From Streptomyces lycii (GTDB taxonomy: Bacteria; Actinomycetota; Actinomycetes; Streptomycetales; Streptomycetaceae), in the NCBI RefSeq assembly GCF_009735685.1, contig NZ_WHPN01000331.1:1-44854 (forward strand): a stretch of 44,854 nucleotides of DNA, given 5' to 3'. How positions within the stretch are numbered: position 1 is the first letter of the stretch; every line of letters begins with the position of its first letter. Of this stretch, positions 22,524 to 31,332 are shown in pieces. The translations under genes were made by a program, and so were the position numbers. The notes under the pieces are model-generated. The model was not told the DNA's origin. It saw nothing but the letters and a program-made list of their open reading frames with translations, and made no database searches.

Positions 22524-24848
22524 TCAGTGGTGCTCCAGCTCCACCTTGGGCAGCAGTCGGCGCAGCGCGGACGGCAGCCACCAGGCCCGGCGGCCCAGCA
22601 GTTGCATGACCGCGGGAACGATCAGGCAGCGGATCACCACCGCGTCGAGCAGGATCGCCACCGCCAGGCCCAGCCCGAACTGCTGGAGCATCCGGTCCGG
22701 GCTCAGCACGAAGGCCGCGAACACCACGATCATGATGGCCGCCGCCGCGGTGATGACCTTGCCGGTGGCGGCGAGGCCCTCCCGGACCGCGCCCTGCGCG
22801 TCCTTCGTGCGCTCCCACTCCTCGTGGATCCGGGACAGCAGGAACACCTCGTAGTCCATCGACAGCCCGAACACGATCGCGAAGATCATGACGGGGATGA
22901 ACGACTCGATCGGCCCCGGCTCGACCCCGAACCAGCCGTGCTGGAAGACCAGCGTGATCGCGCCGAGCGCCGCGCCGATGCTCACCAGGTTGAGCAGAGC
23001 CGCCTTCACCGGGATCAGCACCGAGCGGAACACGACGAGCAGCAGGAGCGCCGACAGACCGACGACGACGGAGACGAACAGCGGCAGCCGGTCGGCGACG
23101 GTGGCCGCGAAGTCCTCGGAGGCGGCGGTCGGGCCGCCCACCAGATACTCCGCACCGGTCTCCCGTTCGAGCGCCGGGAGTACGTCGTCCCGGAGGCTGC
23201 CGACCAGTTCGGAGGTCTCCGCGGACTGCGGTGAGGTCTCCGGGAACGCGATGACCGTCGACACACCGGAGTCGTCCCCGGCCGGGACCGGCGGCGTCGC
23301 GGCGGCGATGCCGGGGGTGCCGGCCAGCGTCCGCCGCAGCTCCGCCCCCGCCGCGCCGGGATCTGAAGCGTTTGCTCCGGCCGGGTTGGAGACGATCACG
23401 AGCGGGCCGTTGAAGCCGGCGCCGAAGCCCTCCGCCAGCAGGTCGTACGCCTGGCGGCTGGTCTTCGTCTCCGGGTCGTTGCCCGCGTCCGCGAAGCCGA
23501 GCCGCATGTCGGCGGCGGGCGCGGCCAGGGCGCCGAGCGCCAGCAGCGACACCACGAGCGCGGCCCACGGCCTGCGCTGCACCCCGGTCGCCCAGCGCCG
23601 CCAGCGCGCGCCCTCCTCGCCGGCGGCCTTCGCGGCGCGCTTCTCGACGTTGCGGCGGATGCGCGCCCCGGTGATGCCGAGCAGTGCGGGCAGCAGGGTC
23701 AGCGAGGCCAGCATGGTGACCAGTACGGTCAGCACGACGGCGAGGGCGACGCCCTGGAGCGAGCCCAGGCCGAGCACCACGAGGCCGAGCAGCGCGATGA
23801 TGACCGTGCAGCCGGCGAAGAAGACCGTACGGCCGGCGGCGTCCAGGGCGGTGCGGGTCGCCTGCTCGGGTTCGGCGCCGCGCAGCAGTTCGCTGCGGTA
23901 GCGGGAGAAGATCAGCAGGGCGTAGTCGATGCCGACACCGAGCCCCACCAGCATCATGATCGGCGGGGTGAAGTCGGCGACGGTCGCCAGATGCGAGGCG
24001 AGCCCGATCAGGCCGACCGACACGCCCACCGCGAAGACGGCCGTGACGACCGGCAGGCTCGCCGCGACCAGCGAACCGAAGAGGAGGACGAGGACGACCA
24101 GGGCGCCCAGCATTCCCGCGCCCTCGGCGGCACCGCCGCCGCCCTCCTCCGCGGCCCGGGCCGCGTCACCGCCCACCTCGGCGCGCAGCCCGTCGCCCCC
24201 GGCCTCCTGCGCGGTGTCGATGATCCGCCGCACGTCCTCGACGGGGACGGACTCGGCCGGGCCGTCCAGGGTGACGGTCGCGTACGCGATCCTGCCGTTC
24301 CCGGCGACGGCGGCGGCGTTGCCCTCGGCGTACGGGCTGCGGACGTCGAGGACCCGCGGCAGCTTCGCGACCTCCGCGAGCATCGGCTCCACCCGGTCCC
24401 GCACCGCCGCGTCGCGCACCCCGCCCCCGGCCTCGAGAACGATGTCCAGCGTGCCGCCCGCCTGGGCGGAACCGTGCTCCTCCAGCAGTTGCCGGGCGGC
24501 CTGCGAGTCGGTGCCCGGGAGGGAGAAGTCGTTGCGGTAGTCGCTGCCGGCCAGGCCGGCCAGCGCCGTGACGGCGGCCAGGGTGAGGACCCAGAGGAGG
24601 AGGGCACGCCGGCGGTGGCGGTGGGAGAAGACGGCCAGCCGTTCGAAGACGGACGGCCGGCGAACGGGTGGACCGACGGCACCGGGCCCGGCCGGGTCGC
24701 CGCCGGCCGGGTCTCCGCCGTTGCGGCTGCCGCCGGTCGGGTCTCCGCCGTTCCGGCTGCCGCCGGACGAGCTGCCGGTGCTGCCGGTGCTGCCGCCGGA
24801 AGATCCGCCGTCGGCCGGACCCGGTGAAGGCGTTGATGTCGTACTCAT
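22524..24848 (-). CDS. MMPL-family (RND-like) transporter
   Basis: 774 aa. The cytosolic N-terminus is Gly/Ser/Asn-rich with a repeated GGSRNGGDP unit; two six-helix bundles with large exported loops follow. The proton-relay pairs are retained: GLGVGIDYALLIFSRYR in the first bundle and FGLSMDYEVFLLSRIHEEWE in the second. Streptomyces MMPL proteins export lipids or small molecules; the substrate here is unknown. It is convergent with the GntR-HAD operon, downstream of the two-component genes on the same strand but separated by 800 bp. Confidence 0.93.
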   Translation of the reverse strand: MSTTSTPSPGPADGGSSGGSTGSTGSSSGGSRNGGDPTGGSRNGGDPAGGDPAGPGAVGPPVRRPSVFERLAVFSHRHRRRALLLWVLTLAAVTALAGLAGSDYRNDFSLPGTDSQAARQLLEEHGSAQAGGTLDIVLEAGGGVRDAAVRDRVEPMLAEVAKLPRVLDVRSPYAEGNAAAVAGNGRIAYATVTLDGPAESVPVEDVRRIIDTAQEAGGDGLRAEVGGDAARAAEEGGGGAAEGAGMLGALVVLVLLFGSLVAASLPVVTAVFAVGVSVGLIGLASHLATVADFTPPIMMLVGLGVGIDYALLIFSRYRSELLRGAEPEQATRTALDAAGRTVFFAGCTVIIALLGLVVLGLGSLQGVALAVVLTVLVTMLASLTLLPALLGITGARIRRNVEKRAAKAAGEEGARWRRWATGVQRRPWAALVVSLLALGALAAPAADMRLGFADAGNDPETKTSRQAYDLLAEGFGAGFNGPLVIVSNPAGANASDPGAAGAELRRTLAGTPGIAAATPPVPAGDDSGVSTVIAFPETSPQSAETSELVGSLRDDVLPALERETGAEYLVGGPTAASEDFAATVADRLPLFVSVVVGLSALLLLVVFRSVLIPVKAALLNLVSIGAALGAITLVFQHGWFGVEPGPIESFIPVMIFAIVFGLSMDYEVFLLSRIHEEWERTKDAQGAVREGLAATGKVITAAAAIMIVVFAAFVLSPDRMLQQFGLGLAVAILLDAVVIRCLIVPAVMQLLGRRAWWLPSALRRLLPKVELEHH

Positions 24849-25566
24849 CGGTCACTCACTTCCTGAACACTCTCCTGGCACCCCTGTGCCCGCGCTTGTG
24901 CACGCCGTGCGCGCCGGTACGACACCCGGTACGACGCCCGATGGGGCCTCGTGTTCTCCCGGGGCTTCCCCGGCCCTCCACGGCCCGGCCGACCCGCCCG
25001 GACAGTCGGATCCGGCGCGGATCCCACGCGGCACGCGGACGGGTGGGCGGACCTCGGACGAACCTCACGCGGACCTCGGACGGACCTCGGGCAGAACTCG
25101 GACGGACCTCACAGGGCGGAGCCCACGCGGCACGCGGATCTCATGTCCGACCAGGATCGTCCGCCGGGGTGCCCCGGGGCGTCGGCCGTGGGCTGACACC
25201 TGCGGTACGGCCGGGGTTGCGAGGCGGGGGCGGCGGCTACCCCGTGGGTTGCGCCGGGCCCCGACACGGCCCCGAGGCGGTCCGGGCGTCGGGTCGGGGT
25301 CGGGTGCGGCCGTGGCGGGGGCGCGGTGCGGGTGAGCGGGAGGCGCCGGGGCACGGGCTCGGGGTGTTCGGGCCTTCGGAGCGGCGCGCGGTGACCGTTT
25401 TACGGACGTTTGCGGGCGAATTGTCCCGCCGTACGGGCGCCACGGGACGGCGGGCACGGCTCCGGGCTGCCCGGAGGGGTCGCCCCTGAGCGCGTCAGCA
25501 CAGGGCACGGGGGTGCGCCGGAGCGGGTCGGCTGAAGGTCGTCCCGGAGCGGTTCGGTGCAATGCC
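24849..25566. other. Gene-free interval upstream of MMPL
   Basis: No coding frame is convincing. It contains scattered CGGACCTCGGACGGACCTC-type short repeats (25048-25115) and the possible MMPL promoter. The antisense ORFs are GC-bias artefacts. Confidence 0.6.
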
Positions 25567-25629
25567 CGGAGCGCGTCGGTTCGGAGTTCGTTCCGGAGCG
25601 CGTCGGTTCGGAGTTCGTTCCGGAGCGAG
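25567..25629. repeat. 27-bp tandem repeats downstream of the response regulator
   Basis: The 27-bp unit starting CGGAGCGCGTCGGTTCGG occurs at 25567-25593 and 25594-25620, with a third partial copy. Noncoding. Confidence 0.85.
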
Positions 25630-25655
25630 ACCGCTCAGGGGTGCGCCGGAGCGCC

Positions 25656-26321
25656 TCAGCTCAGCCAGCCCGGGGTGACCAGGCCCGACTCGTACGCCAG
25701 GATCACCAGTTGGGCCCGGTCCCGGACGTCCAGTTTCGTCATGATGCGGCTGACGTGTGTCTTCGCCGTCGCGGGGCTGAGGACCAGCCGTGCCGCGATC
25801 TCGTCGTTCGACAGGCCCTCTCCGACCAGGCGCATCACCTCCCGCTCGCGCTCCGTGAGCACACCCAGCCGCGGCCCGGGGTCGGGCTGTTTGGCGCGGC
25901 TCGCGAACTCCGCGATCAGACGCCTGGTGATCGCGGGCGCGATGAGCGCGTCGCCGCGCGCCACGACCCGTACGCCGTGCAGGAGTTCGTCCGGCTCGGT
26001 GTCCTTCACCAGAAAGCCGGAGGCGCCCGCGCGGAGGGCCCCGTAGACGTAGTCGTCGACGTCGAAGGTGGTGAGGATGACGACCCGTACGCCCGACATC
26101 CGCTCGTCGCCGACGATCCGGCCGGTCGCCTCCAGTCCGTCGGTACCCGGCATCCGGATGTCCATCAGGACGACGTCGGGACGCAGTTCGCGGGCGAGGC
26201 GCACCGCCTCGTCTCCGTCGCCCGCCTCGCCCACGACCTCCATGTCGTCCTCGTCGCCGAGGATGGAGCGGAACCCGGCACGGACCAGGGTCTGGTCGTC
26301 GGCGAGCAGGATGCGGATCAT
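25656..26321 (-). CDS. NarL/FixJ-type response regulator
   Basis: 221 aa. The receiver has phospho-acceptor Asp54 in VVLMDIRMPGTDGLEATG, a Thr in LTTFDVDDYVY and Lys in SGFLVKDTEPDE. The C-terminal LuxR-type HTH is LTEREREVMRLVGEGLSNDE then AKTHVSRIMTKLDVRDR. It is coupled to the histidine kinase by ATGA overlap. Probable targets are the neighbouring transporters (MMPL downstream, DrrAB-like upstream), which is inference. Confidence 0.94.
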   Translation of the reverse strand: MIRILLADDQTLVRAGFRSILGDEDDMEVVGEAGDGDEAVRLARELRPDVVLMDIRMPGTDGLEATGRIVGDERMSGVRVVILTTFDVDDYVYGALRAGASGFLVKDTEPDELLHGVRVVARGDALIAPAITRRLIAEFASRAKQPDPGPRLGVLTEREREVMRLVGEGLSNDEIAARLVLSPATAKTHVSRIMTKLDVRDRAQLVILAYESGLVTPGWLS

Positions 26322-28159
26322 CGGTTCGGGTCGCTTTCTGCGGGACTGTCGGTGCCGGAGGCCGGGGGCGGCGGGGGTGACGTGGGGGGCGTGGGCGGCG
26401 GGGTCTGTTTGTCCTGTGGGACCCGTGGGGTCTGCTCGGACTGTGAGGTTTGCGGGGGCTGCTTGGACTGTGCGGCCTGCGGGGTCTGCTTGGACTGCGG
26501 CGGGGGCCGCCGGTCGGTGGCGGGGGTGCGGGAATCGGGGCCGCTGTCGCCGGGCGGCAGCGGAATTCGGGCCTCCACCCGGAAGCCCGTGTCCGTGTTG
26601 CGGGCACTGAACGTGCCGCCGAGCGACTCCGCCCGTTCGGCCATGCCCCGGACTCCGCTGCCGGTCGCGGTGGCGTCCGGTCCCGCTGCGCCCCGGCCGT
26701 CGTCCTCGACCCGCAGCAGCAGTTCGTCCGCCGAACGCCGGACGGTCACGGTCGCGCGCCGGGCGGCGGCGTGCCGGGCGACGTTCGTCAGGGACTCCTG
26801 CACGATGCGGTACGCGGCCAGGTCCACGGCGGGCGGCAACGGGCGGGGACCGGCCCGGTCGCCACGGCCCTCCGGGCCCCGGTCACGGTCCCGGTCACGG
26901 CCCCGGTCCCGCTCCTGGCCGGGCGCGGGGTCGGGGACTGAGTCGGATCCGGAGTCGGGGTCGGGGTCGGGGTCGGGGTCGGAGTCGGGGTCGGAGTCGG
27001 AATCGGATCCGGCGTTTTCGGGGACGGAGGTAGGAGCGGGGACGGGGGTAGGAGCGGGGACGGGGGTAGGAGCGGGGCCGGGGTGAGGGGCGAGGCCGGG
27101 GCTGGGGCAAGAGCCGGTCGGGGGAACACCGGGCACGCCCTCGACCCGGGTACGGATCTCCAGGCCGCCCGCCCGGGCCCGTTCGACCAGTTCCGGGAGC
27201 CGGTCGAGCCCCACGCCCGCCGGTGTCGTCGGTGCCGCCTCGTCGACCTGCCGCAGCAGTCCCAGCGTCGCGCGCAACTCGCGCAGGGCGTCCTTGCTGG
27301 TGGCCTTCACCGCTTCGAGCGCCCGTTCCGCCGGTTCGAGCTGCGCCGGGTCGCCCGGACGCTTGGTCAGCCGGTGCAGGGCGGCGCTGGACTGGACGTT
27401 GATCAGGGAGATGCTGTGCCCGAGCACGTCGTGCAACTCCCGCGCGATCCGCAGCCGCTCCTCGGTGGCGCCCTGCACGGCTCGCGCCTCCTGTTCCCGT
27501 TCGGCGGCAAGCGCCCGCTGCTCCGCCTCGTGCAGATACGCGTTCCGGGTGAGCTGGGCGCGGCCGATGGCGAGCACGCTGAGCAGCCAGCCGCCGAGCA
27601 TGAACAACGACGCGTCGTCGACCTGCCGGTCGTCGGGGTCCTGGAGGGTCTCGCCGTAGGCGACGGCCACCATGGTGAACACGGACAGCGCCACGGCCGC
27701 GCCGAAGCGGTCCGCGACGATCGCGCTGTAGAGCGCCACCACGAATACGATCATGAGCGGGCCGTCGTACTCGCTGACCGGGTAGTACACCGCGCAGACG
27801 GCGAGCGTCACGGCCGCCACCGTCACCGGCCGCGTCCGGCGCCAGTACAACGCCGCACAGCCGACCACGACCAGCAGCCAGCCCGCCAGGGTCTGCTCCG
27901 GCGTCTCCGCCTTCCCCCGCATGCTCAGGGCCGTGCCGACGGCCACGACGAAGGCGATGCCGAGTGCCGTCGCCGCGTCCGTGAACCGCTCGGGACCCTC
28001 CGCACGGCCCTCGTCCCCGCGCCCCGCCGGACCGGCCGGCCCCGGACCGGCGCCGTTCCGGAGCGAGCCGGATTCGGGCCGGCGCGGCCGGCCGGGTCCG
28101 AGGAGCCGCCGCAACCGTTCCTCCAGGCGACGGAGCGGGGTACGCGGAGGAGTTGCCAT
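26318..28159 (-). CDS. NarL-family sensor histidine kinase with low-complexity insert in its ATPase region
   Basis: 613 aa from MATPPRTPLRR; the longer upstream frame is repeat DNA. Five to six transmembrane helices (about residues 60-210) precede the HisKA_3 helix with phospho-His243 in ARELHDVLGHSISLINVQ. The HATPase part has the N box VDLAAYRIVQESLTNVARHA and G box GSGVRGMAERAESLGG. Between VEGVPGVPP and RPLPPAVD, normally adjacent in this family, sits an insert of roughly 90 residues rich in PAPTPV repeats and Asp-Ser/Asp-Pro/Arg-Asp runs. The tail has repeated Gln-Ser-Lys-Gln units. Coupled to the response regulator. Confidence 0.92.
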   Translation of the reverse strand: MATPPRTPLRRLEERLRRLLGPGRPRRPESGSLRNGAGPGPAGPAGRGDEGRAEGPERFTDAATALGIAFVVAVGTALSMRGKAETPEQTLAGWLLVVVGCAALYWRRTRPVTVAAVTLAVCAVYYPVSEYDGPLMIVFVVALYSAIVADRFGAAVALSVFTMVAVAYGETLQDPDDRQVDDASLFMLGGWLLSVLAIGRAQLTRNAYLHEAEQRALAAEREQEARAVQGATEERLRIARELHDVLGHSISLINVQSSAALHRLTKRPGDPAQLEPAERALEAVKATSKDALRELRATLGLLRQVDEAAPTTPAGVGLDRLPELVERARAGGLEIRTRVEGVPGVPPTGSCPSPGLAPHPGPAPTPVPAPTPVPAPTSVPENAGSDSDSDPDSDPDPDPDPDSGSDSVPDPAPGQERDRGRDRDRDRGPEGRGDRAGPRPLPPAVDLAAYRIVQESLTNVARHAAARRATVTVRRSADELLLRVEDDGRGAAGPDATATGSGVRGMAERAESLGGTFSARNTDTGFRVEARIPLPPGDSGPDSRTPATDRRPPPQSKQTPQAAQSKQPPQTSQSEQTPRVPQDKQTPPPTPPTSPPPPPASGTDSPAESDPNR

Positions 28160-28873
28160 GCCCGCAGGATAGGCGGCGGCCACCGGGCCGACCCGCCGTA
28201 CGGAACGGGCCCCCGAAACCGCACCCGACGGTCCCGCGGCGGGCCGTGCAGCGCGCACCGACGGGCGCGGGCGGCACCGGACGCGGGCGGCACCGGCGGC
28301 ACCGCCGCGGAGACTTCCGTACTCCGGAATGCCCCGCTCCGGAATCCCGTGCGCAAGAGAGCCCCGTCGCAGCGGCCGTACACCGGAATGCCTCGCGCAG
28401 AGGCCCGTACGCGGACGTGCCGCACGTCGGAACCGCGTGCGCCGACGACCCCGTGCGCGAGACCTCGTACGCCGGAACGCCTGCGCAGAAGCCCGTACGC
28501 GAACGTGCCGCACGTCGGAACCGCATGCGCCGACGACCCCGTGCGCGAGACCTCGTACGCCGGAACGCCTGCGCAGAAGCCCGTACGCGAACGTGCCGCA
28601 CGTCGGAACCGCATGCGCCTGCCGTGCGTCGAGCCCCGCGCACCGGCGGTGCCGTGCCGGAGACCCGAGGTGCGGCCGCCCCGCACCGTCCCGCCTGCCC
28701 GTGCTGTCCCCTGCACAGCACGGGTGTGCGGGCCGCGCCGCGCCCGCACGTCGTGGGCGCGGAGCGGCACCTCCCGGCACGGCGCGGCCGACACGGCACG
28801 GCACGGAACACGGAGCGGCGCGGAACGGTCGGCACGGAACAGCGCGGAGCCCCCGGCGCGGCGCGGCGCGCGG
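28160..28873. other. Gene-free interval between kinase and ABC permease
   Basis: It is dominated by the 88-bp repeats at 28378-28620 and other GC-rich short repeats. No frame is plausible: the 88-bp period is not a multiple of three, so each copy shifts frame. Confidence 0.65.
28378..28620. repeat. 88-bp tandem repeats, about 2.8 copies
   Basis: GTGCCGCACGTCGGAACCGC recurs at 28417, 28505 and 28593, exactly 88 bp apart. The two full units are nearly identical; an upstream copy from about 28378 is more diverged. Each unit contains the palindrome CGTGCCGCACG and several GTACGC/GCGTAC-like words. Confidence 0.92.
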
Positions 28874-29977
28874 TCAGCCTCCGGTGCGGTGCCGGAACAA
28901 GATGCCGGACAGGACGACCGACACCGCCGTGATCCCGGCACACCAGGCGACCGCCGTCCACGGGGCGTTGTCCACCGGCTGGTCCAGGAGCAGTCCCCGC
29001 AACGCCTCGATGACGGGCGTGACCGGCTGGTGCTCGGCGAAGCCGTGCAGCCAGGACGGCATCGTCTCGATCGGCACGAAGGCGCTGCTGGGATACGGCA
29101 GGAACAGCACCAGGAAGGTGAACCCGCCCGCCGCCTCCGGGGACTTGGCGAGCAGTCCGACCGCCGCGCCCAGCCACGAGAAGGCCATCACGAAGGCGAG
29201 CAGCACACCGACCGCCGCGAGCCAGGCGCCGAGGCCCGCCTCCGGCCGGAAGCCGATCAGGAAGGCCACGCCGAGCACGAGCACGGTCGAGACGGTGTTG
29301 CGCGCCGCGCTGGCGGCGACGTGGCCGGTGAGCATCGCCGTGCCGCCGACGTCGAGGGTGCGGAAGCGGTCGATGATGCCGCCGCTCATGTCGTACGAGA
29401 CGCTGACGGCCGTCGACGAGGAGCCGTAACCCGCGCACAGGACGAGGACACCGGGGACGACGTACGTCACGTAGCTGGTGCCGGTGTCGATGGCCCCGCC
29501 GAAGAAGTAGACGAAGACCAGCATCAGCATGACGGGCAGCAGCAGCGCGGTGAGCAGCGCGTCGATGTTGCGGCTGCTCAGCCGGAGCGCGCGGGCCGTC
29601 ATGGCACCGGCACCGCCGAGCGGGACGCCCGCGGTGCGCCCGGCGTGCCGGGGCGGGTGGGAGCGGCCGGGACCGTGCGGAGTACGGGCGGCGGTCGCGC
29701 CCCCGGTGGCCGGATCCGAGAACGCGGCGGCCGGATCCGTGACCGCCGTGGCGGCAGCGGCCCCGCCCGGGTGCGGCGTCCCGGCCCGCACCTCGCTCGG
29801 GTGCGGGGCGGGGTGCGGGGCCGGGCTCGCGGTCGGGCTCGCGGTCGGGGTCGGGAACGGGAACGGGGCGGGGGCCGGGGCCGGGGCCTGGCTCGCGGTC
29901 CGGGACGGAGCCGGGGACGGAGCCGGAGTCCCGTCCCCGTTCCGGTTCCGGTTGGGGGCCGTGGTCGGGTCAGACAT
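28874..29977 (-). CDS. ABC-2 type permease (DrrB-like) with long Pro/Ala-rich N-terminus
   Basis: 367 aa. Residues 1 to about 120 are a low-complexity Pro/Ala/Ser/Thr/His stretch; the six-helix ABC-2 membrane core begins near MTARALRLSSRNIDALLTAL. Family features are the VVPGVLVLCAGYGSSS segment and DRFRTLDVGGTAMLTGHV, typical of DrrB-like exporters. The start overlaps the ATPase stop by 8 nt. A second start at the ATG of MTARALRL would give a conventional 245-residue permease. Drug or lipid exporter; substrate unknown. Confidence 0.85.
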   Translation of the reverse strand: MSDPTTAPNRNRNGDGTPAPSPAPSRTASQAPAPAPAPFPFPTPTASPTASPAPHPAPHPSEVRAGTPHPGGAAAATAVTDPAAAFSDPATGGATAARTPHGPGRSHPPRHAGRTAGVPLGGAGAMTARALRLSSRNIDALLTALLLPVMLMLVFVYFFGGAIDTGTSYVTYVVPGVLVLCAGYGSSSTAVSVSYDMSGGIIDRFRTLDVGGTAMLTGHVAASAARNTVSTVLVLGVAFLIGFRPEAGLGAWLAAVGVLLAFVMAFSWLGAAVGLLAKSPEAAGGFTFLVLFLPYPSSAFVPIETMPSWLHGFAEHQPVTPVIEALRGLLLDQPVDNAPWTAVAWCAGITAVSVVLSGILFRHRTGG

Positions 29978-31184
29978 CGGCGGTCTCCTTCGCTGTGCTC
30001 CCGGTGGTTCCGGCGGTTCCGGTGGTTCCGGTGGTTCCGGCGCCCGCGGCGGCGCCGTCGATCCGACCGGCCGTGCCGATCGGGTGGGTGGTGCCGGCCG
30101 TGCCGGTGGGGTCGGTCCGGCCGGTGAGGGCCAGGAACACGTCGTCGAGCGTGGCGCTGTGCACCGAGAACCGCCGCACCGCCAGCCCCTCCGGATCGAT
30201 CTCGTCGAGCAGCGCCCTGATGTGGGCGGCGCTCCCGTCCGTGGCGGCACCGGCCGTCAGCCGTGCCGGATCACTGCTGACGACCCGGTCGCCGAGGGCG
30301 CGCAGGATCGCGTCGAAGGACGCCGGGTCACCGGCCGTCAGGTCCAGCCGGTGGTCGGCGACCCGGCGCTTGAGTTCGGCGGCGGTGCCCTCGGCGACGA
30401 TCCGGCCGCTGTCGATGACGGCGATGCGGTCCGCGAGCCGGTCGGCCTCCTCCAGGTACTGCGTGGTGAGGAAGACGGTCACCCCCGACCCGGCCAGCCC
30501 GGTGACGACCTCCCACATCGCTTGCCGGCTGCGCGGATCGAGCCCGGTCGTCGGCTCGTCGAGGAAGACGACCTCGGGTCCGCCCACGAGTCCGGCCGCG
30601 ATGTCGAGGCGGCGGCGCATGCCTCCGGAGTACGTGGCGGTGCGGCGGCGGGCGGCACCGTCGAGGTCGAACCACTCCAGCAGTTCCCGTGCGCGGTCGC
30701 GGGCGGCTGAGCGGGTCAGCCCGCTGAGCCGGCCCATCATGCGGAGGTTCTCCTCGCCGGTCTGCTCCTCGTCGAGTGCCGCGTACTGCCCGGTCAGGCT
30801 GATGGCGCGGCGGACCTCGCGGCGTTCGGCGACGACGTCGCGGCCCGCGACGTACGCCCTGCCGCCGTCCGGGCGGAGCAGCGTCGACAGGACCCGTACG
30901 GTGGTCGTCTTCCCCGCCCCGTTCGGGCCGAGCAGCGCGAACACGCTGCCGCGCGCGACGGCGAGGTCGACACCGGCGAGCACGTTCAGTTCCCCGTAGG
31001 ACTTGGTGAGGCCGTGCGCCTCGATCGCCGGCCGGTTGCTTTGCGCTGCGTTCTCGACATGCGCGGTGTGCGCGGTGTGCGCGGTGTGCGCGGTGTTCTC
31101 GGTGCGCCCCGTCCGGCCGGTGCGCCTTGCTTGTCCGATGGCTCCGGTGGCTCCGGTGGCTCCGGTGGCCCGGTGGTCGGTCAT
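29970..31184 (-). CDS. ABC transporter ATPase (DrrA-like)
   Basis: 404 aa. Walker A GPNGAGKTTTVRVLSTLL, Q-loop LTGQYAALDEEQTGEEN, signature YSGGMRRRLDIAAGLV, Walker B VVFLDEPTTGLD, H-loop region LTTQYLEEADRLADR, and a DrrA-type C-terminal domain with SVHSATLDDVFLALTGR. N-terminal (TAH)n and Gly-Ala-Thr repeats and a C-terminal Gly/Thr tail are low complexity. The ATG at 31184 was preferred over upstream starts, which would run through the operator region. Divergent from a TetR gene, which likely represses it. Confidence 0.92.
   Translation of the reverse strand: MTDHRATGATGATGAIGQARRTGRTGRTENTAHTAHTAHTAHVENAAQSNRPAIEAHGLTKSYGELNVLAGVDLAVARGSVFALLGPNGAGKTTTVRVLSTLLRPDGGRAYVAGRDVVAERREVRRAISLTGQYAALDEEQTGEENLRMMGRLSGLTRSAARDRARELLEWFDLDGAARRRTATYSGGMRRRLDIAAGLVGGPEVVFLDEPTTGLDPRSRQAMWEVVTGLAGSGVTVFLTTQYLEEADRLADRIAVIDSGRIVAEGTAAELKRRVADHRLDLTAGDPASFDAILRALGDRVVSSDPARLTAGAATDGSAAHIRALLDEIDPEGLAVRRFSVHSATLDDVFLALTGRTDPTGTAGTTHPIGTAGRIDGAAAGAGTTGTTGTAGTTGSTAKETADV
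31061..31096. repeat. Four perfect 9-bp repeats inside the ATPase gene
   Basis: GCGCGGTGT x4; in frame it encodes a Thr-Ala-His repeat at the N-terminus of the DrrA-like ATPase. Adjacent CTCCGGTGG repeats add a second array (31142-31168). Confidence 0.9.
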
Positions 31185-31202
31185 GAGCCCCCGCCCCCTT
31201 TC

Positions 31203-31259
31203 TGCGTATGACATACACATCTTGCGTACACCATACACAGCACTGCGTAGGACGTACAC
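31203..31259. promoter_or_regulatory. Three spaced operator-like repeats between TetR and ABC exporter genes
   Basis: TGCGTATGACATACAC (31203-31218), TGCGTACACCATACAC (31223-31238) and TGCGTAGGACGTACAC (31244-31259) repeat at 20- and 21-bp intervals, two helical turns. Each contains an imperfect GTA-N-TAC palindrome. The array sits just upstream of the DrrA-like start and is probably bound by the divergent TetR. Confidence 0.65.
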
Positions 31260-31332
31260 TCAATTGGGTAAGGGTTACGCAGACATAGGATGACCACCGG
31301 CCACGGAGCGCGGGGCGGGATCGGCGGAGGCG

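Noticed and set aside
24849..25655. Additional gene between MMPL and the response regulator
   Set aside because: No frame with SD, motif or consistent third-position GC; repeats fill part of the gap.
28378..28620. CRISPR array
   Set aside because: The 88-bp units are directly contiguous with no unique spacers and no cas genes are near.
28160..28804. N-terminal extension of the histidine kinase to 28804
   Set aside because: The extension runs through the 88-bp repeats in a shifting frame; MATPPRTPLRR has normal composition and start context.
27083..30127. A 1014-codon plus-strand ORF antisense to the kinase and ABC genes
   Set aside because: It is the GC-bias shadow of three genes with clear domains on the minus strand; its product is Arg/Gly/Asp-rich with no motif.
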